Assembly: GCA_002011165.2 (NCBI GenBank)
Contig: MTMI02000006.1
Coordinates: 1-54,853, forward strand
Length of the DNA: 54,853 nucleotides
Direction: 5' to 3'
Source: Candidatus Mnemosynella biddleae
GTDB lineage: Archaea > Halobacteriota > Archaeoglobi > Mnemosynellales > Mnemosynellaceae
The notes under the pieces were generated by a model, which was not told where the DNA came from, made no database searches, and saw only the letters and a program-made list of their open reading frames with translations. The translations under genes and the position numbers were made by a program. The stretch's first letter is position 1; the number at the start of each line of letters is the position of its first letter. Below are positions 16,489 through 24,227 of this stretch, piece after piece.

Positions 16489-16643
16489 ATGAACGAACCC
16501 GAACAGATAAGGCTCACGCTGAAACTGGCTGACGAGAAAGTGAAATAGATTGAGGACATGCTCTGTACGACCTCTTCAAGTGGATGGAGCAAATCAAGGT
16601 AAAGCAAGTCCACAGCTTGGACGCATCATTTGCATTGCCGTAA
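16489..16643 (+). pseudogene. Small gene with a stop and a frameshift, unknown family
   Basis: ATG at 16489 gives MNEPEQIRLTLKLADEKVK, an in-frame TAG, IEDML, and then a one-base shift continues YDLFKWMEQIKVKQVHSLD and ends at TAA 16641-16643. The two halves read as a coherent amphipathic, probably coiled protein of about 50 residues. The sequence between it and the HTH_10 gene (16,282-16,488) holds no intact gene. Confidence 0.35.
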
Positions 16644-16675
16644 CATTAGCCATATCTATTCGTCTCAACAAGGTT

Positions 16676-16922
16676 TCAGAGCTCCATTAACTCTTCCAGT
16701 TCCTCAAGTTTTTTCTCCAGCTCTTCAATCTTTTTCCCTTACTTCTCAACGACCTCGCTGACGATCTCCTTTAAAGACCTCTTCAGCCTGTAAATCTTGA
16801 ATGGTTTCCCTTTCCCCTCATTCTTGACCTGCCTTTCATCGATCCATCCCATCTCCCGAAGCTTCAGCACACTTTCTTAAGTAGTTAAGCTTCGCGAGCC
16901 TCCTTCTTATGGAAAGTAGCAA
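16676..16922 (-). pseudogene. Winged-helix regulator remnant with coiled-coil tail
   Basis: Leftward from about 16922 the frame gives EPLLLSIRRRLAKLNYLRK. A shift then gives VLKLREMGWIDERQV, KNEGKGKPFKIYRLKRS, LKEIVSEVVEK, an in-frame TAA, and KKIEELEKKLEELEELMEL. The core is the end of an archaeal winged helix (W-I-x-x-x...GKGKPFKIYRL) followed by a coiled coil. One frameshift and one nonsense codon make it non-functional. It directly follows the PolB2 remnant in the same orientation and was probably part of that operon. Confidence 0.5.
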
Positions 16923-16926
16923 GGGC

Positions 16927-17218
16927 TCAACCTCCCCCTTTTAACCTATCCTTGTAATGGAAATATATTTTAATGAGCTCATCTTTGAGCGCCAAGAGCT
17001 CTTTGACCTTCTCAGCCCTCGCCAGCACATCAAACGTCTCCAGCTGCATCCGCCTGATGTATTCTGGTGTGTCGCTTCGCCTTGCTGCCACCCCTCTTAT
17101 CTTCATGCTTCCATCTCTCAACCTGCCGTAGTAACGATTATAGGCCCCTGTTTCGTCCTTCATCGGGAGAAAGACTATCCAGCTGAATTCTGCTGCCAGC
17201 CCAGCAGTCCAAGATCAT
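16927..17218 (-). pseudogene. Internally deleted B-family DNA polymerase (PolB2-like)
   Basis: The ATG at 17218 begins MILDCWAG, a plausible PolB N terminus, but that frame soon closes. From about codon 10 another frame reads LAAEFSWIVFLPMKDETGAY, continuing NRYYGRLRDGSMKIRGVAARR and DTPEYIRRMQLETFDVLAR, ending KDRLKGGG at 16927. NRYYG-x-L-x-DG-x-x-K-x-RG-x-x-x-RR-x-DTP is the palm/thumb junction of archaeal B-family polymerases, closest in style to the PolB2 group. The exonuclease domain and the catalytic DTD-containing palm are missing. An internal out-of-frame deletion of several hundred codons explains the structure. An ATG within the C-terminal part (17163) could still give a 78-residue peptide. 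Confidence 0.65.
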
Positions 17219-17235
17219 CGCTTTTACACCTCTTT

Positions 17236-17451
17236 TCAATCTCCCTTCATCATCTCAATCAGAACAGAGAAGACAACAGCCTCAAGAGGATCATCGAAGG
17301 CATAGAATACCTCGCTTGAATGCCTTTTCGCCATCTCAGCAAGCCTCTCTGCATAAACCTGATCTTCCCTCTTCAAGGCCTTCTTGACAGCAATCCACCT
17401 CTCAGCTATCCTCTTAACCTCCATTCTAACGCTGCTCATGCTCCTACCCAT
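17236..17451 (-). CDS. Small protein of the PolB2-type operon
   Basis: 71 residues from ATG 17451 (MGRSMSSVRMEVKRIAERW ...), with a second start at MSSV. It is helical and charged; the second half (SSEVFYAFDDPLEAVVFSVLIEMMKGD) has conserved-looking hydrophobic positions. It overlaps the end of the RecA-like gene by 8 bases and lies 17 bases upstream of the PolB2 remnant, so it sits in the middle of the operon. I recall small proteins of this type beside archaeal polB2 genes but cannot name a function. Confidence 0.5.
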   Translation of the reverse strand: MGRSMSSVRMEVKRIAERWIAVKKALKREDQVYAERLAEMAKRHSSEVFYAFDDPLEAVVFSVLIEMMKGD

Positions 17452-17968
17452 AAAAATCACCCAGAGTCATGTTCTTTCCATTGTGGATGAAGAGCTCGTT
17501 TCCGGAATCCTGGACAAGGAATCCTCCATTCACCTTCCTTGCTAGAACAAACTTGTCAGCGTTCCTGGCAAAGAAGTCCACAAAGCTATCCATCTTGGTG
17601 GAGTACAGGATGACGGTGGAGCCGTTTCTTGCAACCTCTCTCATGGCAAGGAAAATAGCCTCAATCAATCCATCTGAACCTTCGAACCCCACGTGCTCGA
17701 TGAATAGCATTTCGTGCTCGGCATCCTCTAGAATCTCAAGCAGCTGATAGGAGGTGAAGGCCCTTCTCACATCGAAATTAGCTCGCAGCCTGTTGAACTT
17801 TGGCAGAATGACAGAGTAGTCGCCGCAGACGTAGAGCAGGCTGCTGTTATATTCGAGATAATCCAGAATAATCCTGATGGCGAAGTCTGCCGGGGCTATA
17901 ACGGTCACTAAAGTTTCTGCTGGTATATCGATGACGTTGCCGTGCATCGGTTGAAAGGTTAATCGCAA
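17444..17968 (-). CDS. RecA-superfamily-like protein without a P-loop (PolB2-associated type)
   Basis: 174 residues. The strand order is compatible with a RecA/RadA core: LVTVIAPADFAIRIILDYLEY, SLLYVCGDYSVI, EMLFIEHVGFEG and STVILYSTKMDSF. The Walker A lysine motif is absent, so it should not hydrolyse ATP. Inactive RecA-like proteins are reported as operon partners of archaeal PolB2. The surviving neighbours here (small protein, PolB2 fragment, winged helix) match that layout. The family call is a structural-pattern inference. The gene itself appears intact although its polymerase partner is destroyed. Confidence 0.45.
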   Translation of the reverse strand: MRLTFQPMHGNVIDIPAETLVTVIAPADFAIRIILDYLEYNSSLLYVCGDYSVILPKFNRLRANFDVRRAFTSYQLLEILEDAEHEMLFIEHVGFEGSDGLIEAIFLAMREVARNGSTVILYSTKMDSFVDFFARNADKFVLARKVNGGFLVQDSGNELFIHNGKNMTLGDFYG

Positions 17969-18077
17969 ACTTCAAAGGGATTTTGAGTGGGGGTGAAAGT
18001 GAAAGTTAATTCTTACATCAAAAATTTATTTTGAGAAATATATCGTCTATTAAAATCTGCCAATCAAAACGATTAGC

Positions 18078-18911
18078 TTACCCACCTCTATTAATTTTTC
18101 TGAGTATAATCAGCAATATTCCAACCATGCTTATTAAGAGCCCTATTGGTGTTAGTTCTGGGATTAGAGTTGGAATGGGTGTTACACTGGGCTGCGCTCT
18201 TTCACCAGCTATTGCATAATAGCTGAAGTGCGATATATTAACTATCACATAATTTTCTTCAGTGTTTACAGTAGAATTTAGCTTCACCCATTGAGAACCG
18301 TTCCAAGTGTAAAAAGCCAAGGTGCTCTCGTTCAGGCCCAGAGGCATTTACTTCTTAATCCCTGTAGTATGTCTTTATGCTGGCAGATCTCATATTCACG
18401 TTCTTGGTATATATCTCCAAATACATACCAACATTATTTTCGAGATCGGCTACCGGGCTCTCTGAATGTCTTATTATGCTTATAACTGCATTTGTTGCTG
18501 GAGCAGTTGTGATCAAGGTGATGAAGGTGTTCAAATTGAATGCCGTTATGTATATTTCCTTGTTTGCTGGAGCAGTAAACAAAGCTGATGTTTTATTTTC
18601 AGCCGAAGCAGTAGAAATAGAGTAAGCTGGAGTTGTATTTTTCTCATAGATGCCGTCACCATCAGAATCTATCTGAAGGTTGACTGCTTCCATGTCCTTA
18701 GCAAGTTTGTTCCAATCAATAGTATACCGATGGGTTGTACTCGGTGACGTCGGAATGTCAAGGGCGGTAAAAGTCTGGCTTGTATCATTTTTAATAGAAA
18801 CTATTGTTAATCCATAGGTCCCATTAGCTGTGCCACTACTTCACAATGGTAGATATCACTTGAATTAAAGATTATAACTGTCTTAGATTTATTAGCATAT
18901 CCAGAGTGAGT
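18078..18911 (-). pseudogene. Secreted surface protein with C-terminal TM anchor, broken
   Basis: Frames join in order. SGYANKSKTVIIFNSSD is followed by a shift to GTANGTYGLTIVSIKND. That frame runs through HRYTIDWNKLAKDMEAVNL and QIDSDGDGIYEK. After YYRD comes an in-frame TAA, EVNASG and another one-base shift. The last frame has LNESTLAFYTWNGSQWVKL, a Ser/Pro/Thr stalk (QPSVTPIPTLIPELTP) and a TM helix IGLLISMVGILLIILRK. This is the usual C-terminal half of archaeal secreted proteins (Ca-binding-like DSDGDGIYE, WNGSQW box, membrane anchor). With at least two frameshifts and one stop, it is dead. The N-terminal part is missing. Confidence 0.6.
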
Positions 18912-19021
18912 TGATCAAAGGATATTTTCAGAAATGTAATTATGGTCAATTTTTTCAAATTATTCCTTAGGAAGAAGTCCCTGAGAGAACTTTGATTAGA
19001 TTTCTTCCGCCTCCTAATAGG

Positions 19022-19104
19022 TCCCGAATTTTTACTATTTTTCTGTCAAGCCCCGGAATTTTTACAAATCTCTCTCCACACCTTGAAAAGCCCCGAATTT
19101 TTAC
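19022..19104 (-). repeat. Three short direct repeats resembling an IS21-family end
   Basis: Three copies of a 14-17 base motif, GTAAAAATTCGGGGCTT on the - strand, lie at 19022-19035 (GTAAAAATTCGGGA), 19049-19065 (one extra C) and 19089-19104, spaced about 30-40 bases apart. Multiple terminal repeats with a TAAAAATTC core are typical of IS21-family ends. No istA/istB gene is present nearby, so this would be an orphan end left by excision or deletion. Confidence 0.4.
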
Positions 19105-19139
19105 CTGCACCACTTATTGCGATGGAAGTTATGGCAACG

Positions 19140-19450
19140 GCAAGCCCTGAAACGGTAACCTTGGTACAACATCTCCAAACCCAAAGTGGCTCCACATAAC
19201 CAACGTAAGAATGCTTGCCGTGACTAATCCAGCGACTGCAAACTGGTCCTCAACCTACTGAGGTTTCGCAGAGCATGTTATGAAGTACAGCCTGTAGATT
19301 GCGGTGCCAACGATCCACACGTAGAGCCACACCGGATCTGAGAGCTAAATTGCCTCCAGATTCGGAATCAAGCAGAATCATGTACGTTATGAAGGGGAAG
19401 TAGAAGTAGTGGGAAAATATCGTGTCCAGGAGAGACTTGAACCTTTACAG
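19140..19450 (-). pseudogene. Decayed paralogue of the PAP2-like gene at 20165-20752
   Basis: The stretch with AATCCAGCGACTGCAAA then GTCCTC and ACTGAGG closely matches AATCCAGCGACTGCGAA, GTCCTC and ACTGAGG at about 20,514-20,553. Further similarity in the TM-coding region follows (CAGCCTGTAGATTGCGGTGCC compared with GGATTTGTATATTGCGAATGC). Stops in every frame show that it is a relic. The original gene was on the - strand like its intact copy 1 kb away. Confidence 0.5.
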
Positions 19451-19655
19451 GAGGGATTCGGTTAGTCTGGCCTCGCGCATCATCCGACCCGCTCCCACTG
19501 CCTGATTCCAAAGACCGTTCAAGAGCCAGTATGTATTTTTACCGGTGAAGTGAGTGAAGTGGGAAGTCGTTTTGAGATGGGATTGAGGGACAGGATTGAA
19601 GGCTATTCTGTGGAAAATGTTTAGCTGATTGATTGAAGAAAAGAATAGTCACATG

Positions 19656-20180
19656 TCAGAATTCGGCCGCATCCAAGACATCCTTTCCCCTCCCCCAAAT
19701 GTTCTTTATCTTGTAATCCCTTCTCAGCCTCAGCGGAACGCAGCAGCACCTGCAGCAGTTGCATATGGCGTAGAAGTCACCCCTGCACTTCACGATGGTC
19801 TGTATCAGGCCTTTTTCGGCGCAGGCATCGATTATCTGCTTAGCCTCCTCTTTCGTTATCGCTCTATACTCATCCGGCCTTGTTGCCATGAAAGCCTCGC
19901 TGCCTACGCCTATCACGATGTCCGTTTCCAGCGGGTTGTGGCAGTTCCTGAAAACCTCCCTACACCTGCACCGCCCGACGGCGATGCTGGTTGAGGCATC
20001 GATGACCTTCTTTGCTTCGTCCCTCGTAAGCACCCAGGCGTTGTGATGCATCGCATACCACTCCATGAAGCGCCTGACGAGCCTGCCAAAGAGTGGAACT
20101 CTCGTAAGCCTGGCACCAAGCATGTAGAGCCTGAGAATGAGTCCTTGGTTCATGCTGTAGAATCTCAGTACGTGGTGCAC
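19656..20180 (-). CDS. Cys-rich probable iron-sulfur protein
   Basis: About 174 residues from a GTG at 20180 that follows a GGGAGGAG ribosome-binding site inside the end of the PAP2-like gene; an ATG at 20153 is the alternative. It has two cysteine clusters, GRCRCREVFRNCHN at about residues 69-82 and KCRGDFYAICNCCRCCCVP at about 131-149. An acidic linker EEAKQIIDACAEKGL between them resembles a ferredoxin-like or Fe-S-binding arrangement. It overlaps the upstream PAP2-like gene by 16 bases, so they are cotranscribed. Function unknown; a redox role is likely. Confidence 0.6.
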   Translation of the reverse strand: MHHVLRFYSMNQGLILRLYMLGARLTRVPLFGRLVRRFMEWYAMHHNAWVLTRDEAKKVIDASTSIAVGRCRCREVFRNCHNPLETDIVIGVGSEAFMATRPDEYRAITKEEAKQIIDACAEKGLIQTIVKCRGDFYAICNCCRCCCVPLRLRRDYKIKNIWGRGKDVLDAAEF

Positions 20181-20752
20181 CTCCTCCCACCTCTGAGGTA
20201 AAGAACCCCTGCTAAGGCTAAAAAGCCCAGGAAGAACCCTGCTATGCTCTGCTCCCACGTGTGGGCATGAACCAGAGGTCTGTTTACCACCATTAGCAGA
20301 GGGATGGGAAGCAAAGCAACGAATTTCCTGTTGAGGGATGTAAGATAGATTACTGGACCTGCAGTGTACGCAACATGGCCGCTTATGTTCCAGAAGGGGC
20401 TTATCAGGGTGTAGGGGATTGAGACGGCTATTGCTGCGATTATAGCTCCAATCATCTCCCTTCCATATCCCTTCATCCTCCAGATAAATGCTGTTATGGC
20501 TATTGCCATCGTCAATCCAGCGACTGCGAAGAAGTCCTCGACACACTGAGGAGCATTCGGTGCCAAGATAAAGTAGGATTTGTATATTGCGAATGCAGTA
20601 ACCCACGAGAACAGAACTGTGAGAATACGTACGCCCAGGCTTCCCCCAGCGTTCCTCCAGTCGTAGTAGAGCACTGGTAGCGAACAGAGAAGCAGGAAGT
20701 AGACGGGGTTGAAGGCGTCTTGATAGATGTACATGAACTCCATGAAGTCCAT
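20165..20752 (-). CDS. PAP2-superfamily-like membrane protein
   Basis: 195 residues with about six TM segments. ISGHVAYTAGPVIYLTSL and, about 20 residues later, VVNRPLVHAHTWEQSIAGF follow the PAP2 phosphatase pattern (SGH, then R-x(n)-H...). The first PAP2 motif (KxxxxxxRP) is not obvious, so the enzyme may be divergent or act on an unusual lipid phosphate. The ATG at 20752 is supported by AAGGAGGGATCAC directly upstream and a TATA-like CTATTTAAACC (about 20783-20795). It is the first gene of a two-gene operon with the Cys-rich protein. Confidence 0.7.
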   Translation of the reverse strand: MDFMEFMYIYQDAFNPVYFLLLCSLPVLYYDWRNAGGSLGVRILTVLFSWVTAFAIYKSYFILAPNAPQCVEDFFAVAGLTMAIAITAFIWRMKGYGREMIGAIIAAIAVSIPYTLISPFWNISGHVAYTAGPVIYLTSLNRKFVALLPIPLLMVVNRPLVHAHTWEQSIAGFFLGFLALAGVLYLRGGRRCTTY

Positions 20753-21080
20753 GTGATCCCTCCTTAGGAGCGAAGAGAATGGAGGGTTTAAATAGATTGA
20801 GTATCGTGGATTGGAACGAAGCTCTTGATTCTCAAGACTCTTTCAGAAATTGAGAGATAGGTTGTTGAGACCTGCACTTGAATTTGGTGAACTGCTTAAA
20901 AAATCAAGCCCAATAGATACTGAAGTTGACCAAAACTCTTTCTTCCTTTAAAATTCTCTACCATAATCTTCTATTTATGTTGAGAAAGAAATCATCGTCA
21001 TGTGTTCACCTGAAAAGAAATTTCTTAATCTTTTAATTCTGAAATTACCAGTAACCGATAACAAAAGTATAATTACATAA
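20753..21080. other. Intergenic, no gene beyond the PAP2 promoter
   Basis: Contains the TATA box of the PAP2-like gene near its left end. The remainder is AT-rich with no coding frame that I can support. Confidence 0.4.
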
Positions 21081-21141
21081 TTAAAGGAAAAAATTTATAT
21101 TTATTGTTTTAAAATATATAGTGTCCTTACCAAAGTAACTC

Positions 21142-21270
21142 TCAGCCAACCTCTGCAACACTTTTTTCTTTAAATCCCAAGGCCATAACAACGCCAACCA
21201 AAAGGACATTAAGAGCTGCGAACTTTGACACAGACTTCCTCGTATAGCGGTGCAACCCATCAAACCGAAT
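21142..21270 (-). pseudogene. Short 3' gene fragment, perhaps a transposase end
   Basis: A 42-codon frame reads IRFDGLHRYTRKSVSKFAAL then NVLLVGVVMALGFKEKS, ending in VAEVG and TGA. It is preceded at once by a stop, so only the C terminus is left. The pattern of basic residues followed by one hydrophobic helix resembles C-terminal ends of some archaeal IS transposases. The identification is weak. Confidence 0.25.
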
Positions 21271-21352
21271 GATTTAGCCAGTTTAATCGTCTCCAATTAA
21301 TGTTATACGTTTAAAAAAATTGTTATTGAATAAAAAATTAAGAATCTAAAAA

Positions 21353-21832
21353 TTATGATCCAAAACCGGTCGGGATTGCATGGGCAATCCAGTAATGCAC
21401 GCCTTCGGTTATATCAGTGCCGTGATCCATTATTACTTCAAACTGTCCCCAGATGCAGTAGCCGCCCTCTTCCCAGTACGGATTTGTTTCATCACACGGC
21501 GTCCCCACCCACTTGATCTTATAATGCCAGACTTCTCCTGAACCTCCCGGAACAGCACCGTTCCATTCGTTGATGAGCCATGCGTCAGGTGTCCATGAAG
21601 CTCCTTTGAATCTTGCATCATGCCAGGCTTTGGACCACTTCATTACAAGCATGTCGTTTGCATATGTCGGGTCCCCCCAGACAGTTCCGTTAATATTTCT
21701 GTCAACACCATCTGCTTTACCAACAAAGATTCTTGCCTTATAGTTGTAGCCGAATTCGTCAAATCCTGCCGCCATAGCTGTTCCAGCTACGAGCAAAAAC
21801 ACGGCCAACCCGATAAACAATCGATGTTTCAT
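21353..21832 (-). CDS. Exported protein, conserved but uncharacterised
   Basis: 159 residues from ATG 21832 (MKHRLFIGLAVFLLVAGTAMAAG), a classical cleavable signal peptide with an AMA-A site; the ATG five codons upstream is less suitable. The mature part begins GFDEFGYNYKARIFVGKADG and contains Trp-rich blocks (WSKAWHDARF, WLINEWNGAVPGGSGEVWHYKIKWVG, YCIWGQFEVIMDHG). I recall similar short exported proteins in bacteria and archaea starting with DEFGYNY, function unknown. It stands alone, with a TATA-like AAATTTTCTCTATATATT region around 21870-21890. Confidence 0.65.
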   Translation of the reverse strand: MKHRLFIGLAVFLLVAGTAMAAGFDEFGYNYKARIFVGKADGVDRNINGTVWGDPTYANDMLVMKWSKAWHDARFKGASWTPDAWLINEWNGAVPGGSGEVWHYKIKWVGTPCDETNPYWEEGGYCIWGQFEVIMDHGTDITEGVHYWIAHAIPTGFGS

Positions 21833-21936
21833 ACTGGCCACCGGCATTCAATAATCTTGAATCTTATTTAAAATTTTCTCTATATATTATATTATAATGC
21901 TTGTTATTGTGATATATCGATAACTCTGTTGGATTC

Positions 21937-22099
21937 ATTGAGACTTTTCAAGAAGTTTTCAAGAGATTAGAGACCATAGTTCTATTCGAAATTGCAAGTA
22001 AGATAGTAGGAAAAATCCGAGCTGACAGAAGAGGACGCGTTAAAAATTGCTAAGGAGATAAAGAAGAGACTCCGAGAAGAGCATGAAAGTAATCATTTG
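21937..22099 (+). pseudogene. VapB-like antitoxin remnant
   Basis: A frame from about 21937 reads ETFQEVFKRLETIVLFEIASK, IVGK. One extra A in the following AAAAA run shifts it to SELTEEDALKIAKEIKKRLRE then EHES. The phrase SELTEEDALxIxxEIKxxLxERxE is typical of small archaeal antitoxins paired with PIN toxins. No toxin gene follows; the cas6 3' end comes next. There is no ATG at the expected place, so the start may also be lost. Confidence 0.45.
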
Positions 22100-22155
22100 A
22101 CACGAATCTCATTATATCCCCTCTCGCAAAAGGTTCTTACGTTCTTTTCAAAATT

Positions 22156-23022
22156 CTACATTTCTACAATTCTGAAAAATCCCATACCAAAGCTTGCTTT
22201 GGCTCCAGCCCCAATCAGCTCACCTATTGAGAGAAGCTTGAATGCATTTTTATCCGCTTTGACTTTATACGTTGCGAAGCCCGTGCAGCCGTAGAATTCC
22301 CTTACACCGCTTCTCTTTGATCTGTGCGTAAGCTTGTGATTTTTCCACTCCGATTCCATTATTTCATCCTTACATGTATAATCAGGAACGATGCCTTCGC
22401 CGTACTCGTTTACGTATAGGATGAGCCTCCTGCGAATCATGTGAATGAGGTAGTTCAGACTTATGGGTATTTTTGCTTCGATCGGTGTCAGAAACTCGAT
22501 TCTGATAGCATCAGACTTCCTTCCTTCAACACCTCCGAGGTCTATTGTCTTGATGGAGTTTATCCTTATGCTTTCGCCATCGTAGATCTCCTTCCCGGAG
22601 AAGAGGTCAGTTATGCTCTCGATCTCGTATCTGCTGTTGGTGTTGAGTCCTACTTTACCGAGGAATTTGAGGCCGTAGATTATGTGGGGGAGGTATTTTA
22701 TGTAATCTCCAAATACATTTATCTCCAGCTCGAGCTTCCCACTTCCCGAAACACTCTTTCCAAAGAAGGGTGGGATGAAGACAAGTGGTCTAACTGGCTG
22801 GCTCTTTCCTCTCTTCTGCTTATCTCTTACGTAGAGGGCGAAGTACAGGCAGTCTTCACTGCTGGAACAGCTCTCGCATCGAGGTTTTAGGTAGCCACAC
22901 ACCGCTTTTAGCAAAACGCTCCCGAATCCCCCTCTGAACTTGTTGCCGAGCCAGTAGGGTAAGCGATAGCGGAGGAAGCTAAGGGTAGCGCTGAGTTTTG
23001 TGAGTTTTAAGCTGAATGTCAT
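22156..23022 (-). CDS. cas6: CRISPR pre-crRNA endoribonuclease Cas6
   Basis: 288 residues. The N-terminal ferredoxin-like half has the family block LPYWLGNKFRGGFGSVLLKAV and a Cys cluster (C-x(7)-C-x2-C-x5-C) followed by YFALY. The C terminus carries the glycine-rich loop IGAGAKASFGMGFFRI, the hallmark of Cas6/RAMP proteins. It should cut the repeat transcript 8 bases upstream of the spacer, leaving the AUUGAAAG handle. It is the only Cas6 in the window, so it probably supplies both effector complexes. It is transcribed away from csa3 and the type I-A operon, on the same strand as csa3. Confidence 0.9.
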   Translation of the reverse strand: MTFSLKLTKLSATLSFLRYRLPYWLGNKFRGGFGSVLLKAVCGYLKPRCESCSSSEDCLYFALYVRDKQKRGKSQPVRPLVFIPPFFGKSVSGSGKLELEINVFGDYIKYLPHIIYGLKFLGKVGLNTNSRYEIESITDLFSGKEIYDGESIRINSIKTIDLGGVEGRKSDAIRIEFLTPIEAKIPISLNYLIHMIRRRLILYVNEYGEGIVPDYTCKDEIMESEWKNHKLTHRSKRSGVREFYGCTGFATYKVKADKNAFKLLSIGELIGAGAKASFGMGFFRIVEM

Positions 23023-23161
23023 GCAATCATGCTCTTCTCTTTTTTAAATTATGCATTTCGGTTTATTAGGTGTGGATCAAAACATCCAAGTCTGATATCT
23101 TTAATTCTCATCTGGCACTTTTCGGGGTGAAAGGCTAAGTGAGGAGCTAAAAACTTAACCC

Positions 23162-23797
23162 CTACATGAGGAGTTTTGCAAGGTCTGTGGCTTTAACCAG
23201 CAGCGGCTTTCTTTTTCTGACTTCAACGAGCCCTATGTTTTCCAGAGCGGAAATGTGCCTTCTCACAGTACTCTCATCTTTATTAATCCTTTTAGCAATG
23301 GATTTAATGTCAGCAGCTCCTTCACTTATGCTTTTCAGAATACTCAGCTTGTCTTCTCCGGGCTGGAATTTCACCAAGTTCAGCAGAGCTGGAGAGAACT
23401 CCACAACTTGCGAGAAATCTTCAGTTTCGATTTCAATTTTAAGATTCCTGAAGGATCTAAACATGCATGCCAGAAGAACTATGACGATTAACGCCCTCAT
23501 GCCACCGCTGAGGTTTACGATTATTCTAGAATCTTCAATTTCTTCAATTTTCCCTAAAACCTTCTTGATTGAACCTTCAACGTCCATAACGTTTAGCTGA
23601 ATTAATTCAACATCTACGGAATCTCCATAGGAGGTATGAAGCAGCTTTTTTATCCACTCATAGGCTTTTACCACCCTATCTACGATTTCAGCTGTAAAAA
23701 GGATTATCCTATCTCCTTCTTTTATTCCATGCCTTAAAATTGCCCTGTAACAGAACTTTTCGTCAAAGCCAAGAGTAGCGATGAGTGCAGTTGCTAT
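23162..23797 (-). CDS. csa3: Csa3, CARF-winged-helix regulator of the type I-A locus
   Basis: About 211 residues. The N-terminal CARF-type Rossmann domain starts ATALIATLGFDEKFCYRAI and has the ligand loop VNLSGGMRALIVIV. The C-terminal winged helix is DIKSIAKRINKDESTVRRHIS followed by LENIGLVEVRKR. Csa3 binds cyclic tetra-adenylate in Sulfolobus and controls adaptation and array genes there. The N-terminal part is complete only if translation begins at ATA (23797), because no ATG, GTG or TTG occurs in frame before GTG at 23674. The out-of-frame ATG at 23801 lies 4 bases upstream. The gene diverges from the interference operon across a perfect inverted repeat. Confidence 0.85.
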   Translation of the reverse strand: MATALIATLGFDEKFCYRAILRHGIKEGDRIILFTAEIVDRVVKAYEWIKKLLHTSYGDSVDVELIQLNVMDVEGSIKKVLGKIEEIEDSRIIVNLSGGMRALIVIVLLACMFRSFRNLKIEIETEDFSQVVEFSPALLNLVKFQPGEDKLSILKSISEGAADIKSIAKRINKDESTVRRHISALENIGLVEVRKRKPLLVKATDLAKLLM

Positions 23798-23819
23798 GCA
23801 TTATATGTTTTATAATGCA
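23797..23819. promoter_or_regulatory. Perfect 9-bp inverted repeat between csa3 and csa5, probable operator
   Basis: TGCATTATA (23797-23805), spacer TGTTT, TATAATGCA (23811-23819). The arms match perfectly and both contain TATA-like sequence, so a bound regulator would block or organise promoters in both directions. It touches the 5' end of csa3 and lies about 58 bases before csa5. Csa3 itself is the obvious candidate ligand; this is inference. Confidence 0.6.
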
Positions 23820-23876
23820 AATATTTATGTCTTTTGTTGATATTTTGATGACAGAAAGATTTTTATTGTAGGGAGA

Positions 23877-24227
23877 ATGTTGTTTAGTATGAACCCCTCT
23901 GAACTTCCAAAGGTTTTAGCAGTTCTGGTTGCGGAAGAGGGAAACTACATGTATGTAGATAAGATCGGCTACGTGCCCTCCAGAGATTTAGCAGTATTCT
24001 ATCTGAAGGAGGCATTGAGAGATTTCCACTCTCTGATGAGGAAAGAGAGGTTTGAGAACGTAGAAGCCAGAAAGATGGCAGATCGGATCGATTATGATAG
24101 GGTGGAAAGGGAGATTGAGGAGATAGCTAGGGTGTCGGATAGAAAAGAATTGAGGGAGAAATCATCGCTAATTGCTGCAAAAGCCCTTGCCATTTCAGCA
24201 AGGTTGGGAGGTGGGCAGAATGAATGA
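23877..24227 (+). CDS. csa5: Csa5, small subunit of the type I-A Cascade (Cas11a)
   Basis: 116 residues, all helical. The N-terminal block LPKVLAVLVAEEGNYMYVDKIGYVPS is typical of Csa5, with a long charged helix region after it. It is the first gene of the interference operon. A TATA-like AAATATTTATG (23819-23829) lies about 50 bases upstream. Two starts are possible: ATG 23877, with GGGAG directly before it, and ATG 23889. It overlaps cas7 by 8 bases. Its role is to stabilise the crRNA-DNA filament in the complex. Confidence 0.85.
   Translation: MLFSMNPSELPKVLAVLVAEEGNYMYVDKIGYVPSRDLAVFYLKEALRDFHSLMRKERFENVEARKMADRIDYDRVEREIEEIARVSDRKELREKSSLIAAKALAISARLGGGQNE

Noticed and set aside
16419-16613. 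A 64-codon - strand frame upstream of the HTH_10 gene
   Set aside because: The + strand of the same stretch gives a coherent, though broken, protein, and the - frame has a low-complexity Ser/Phe composition.
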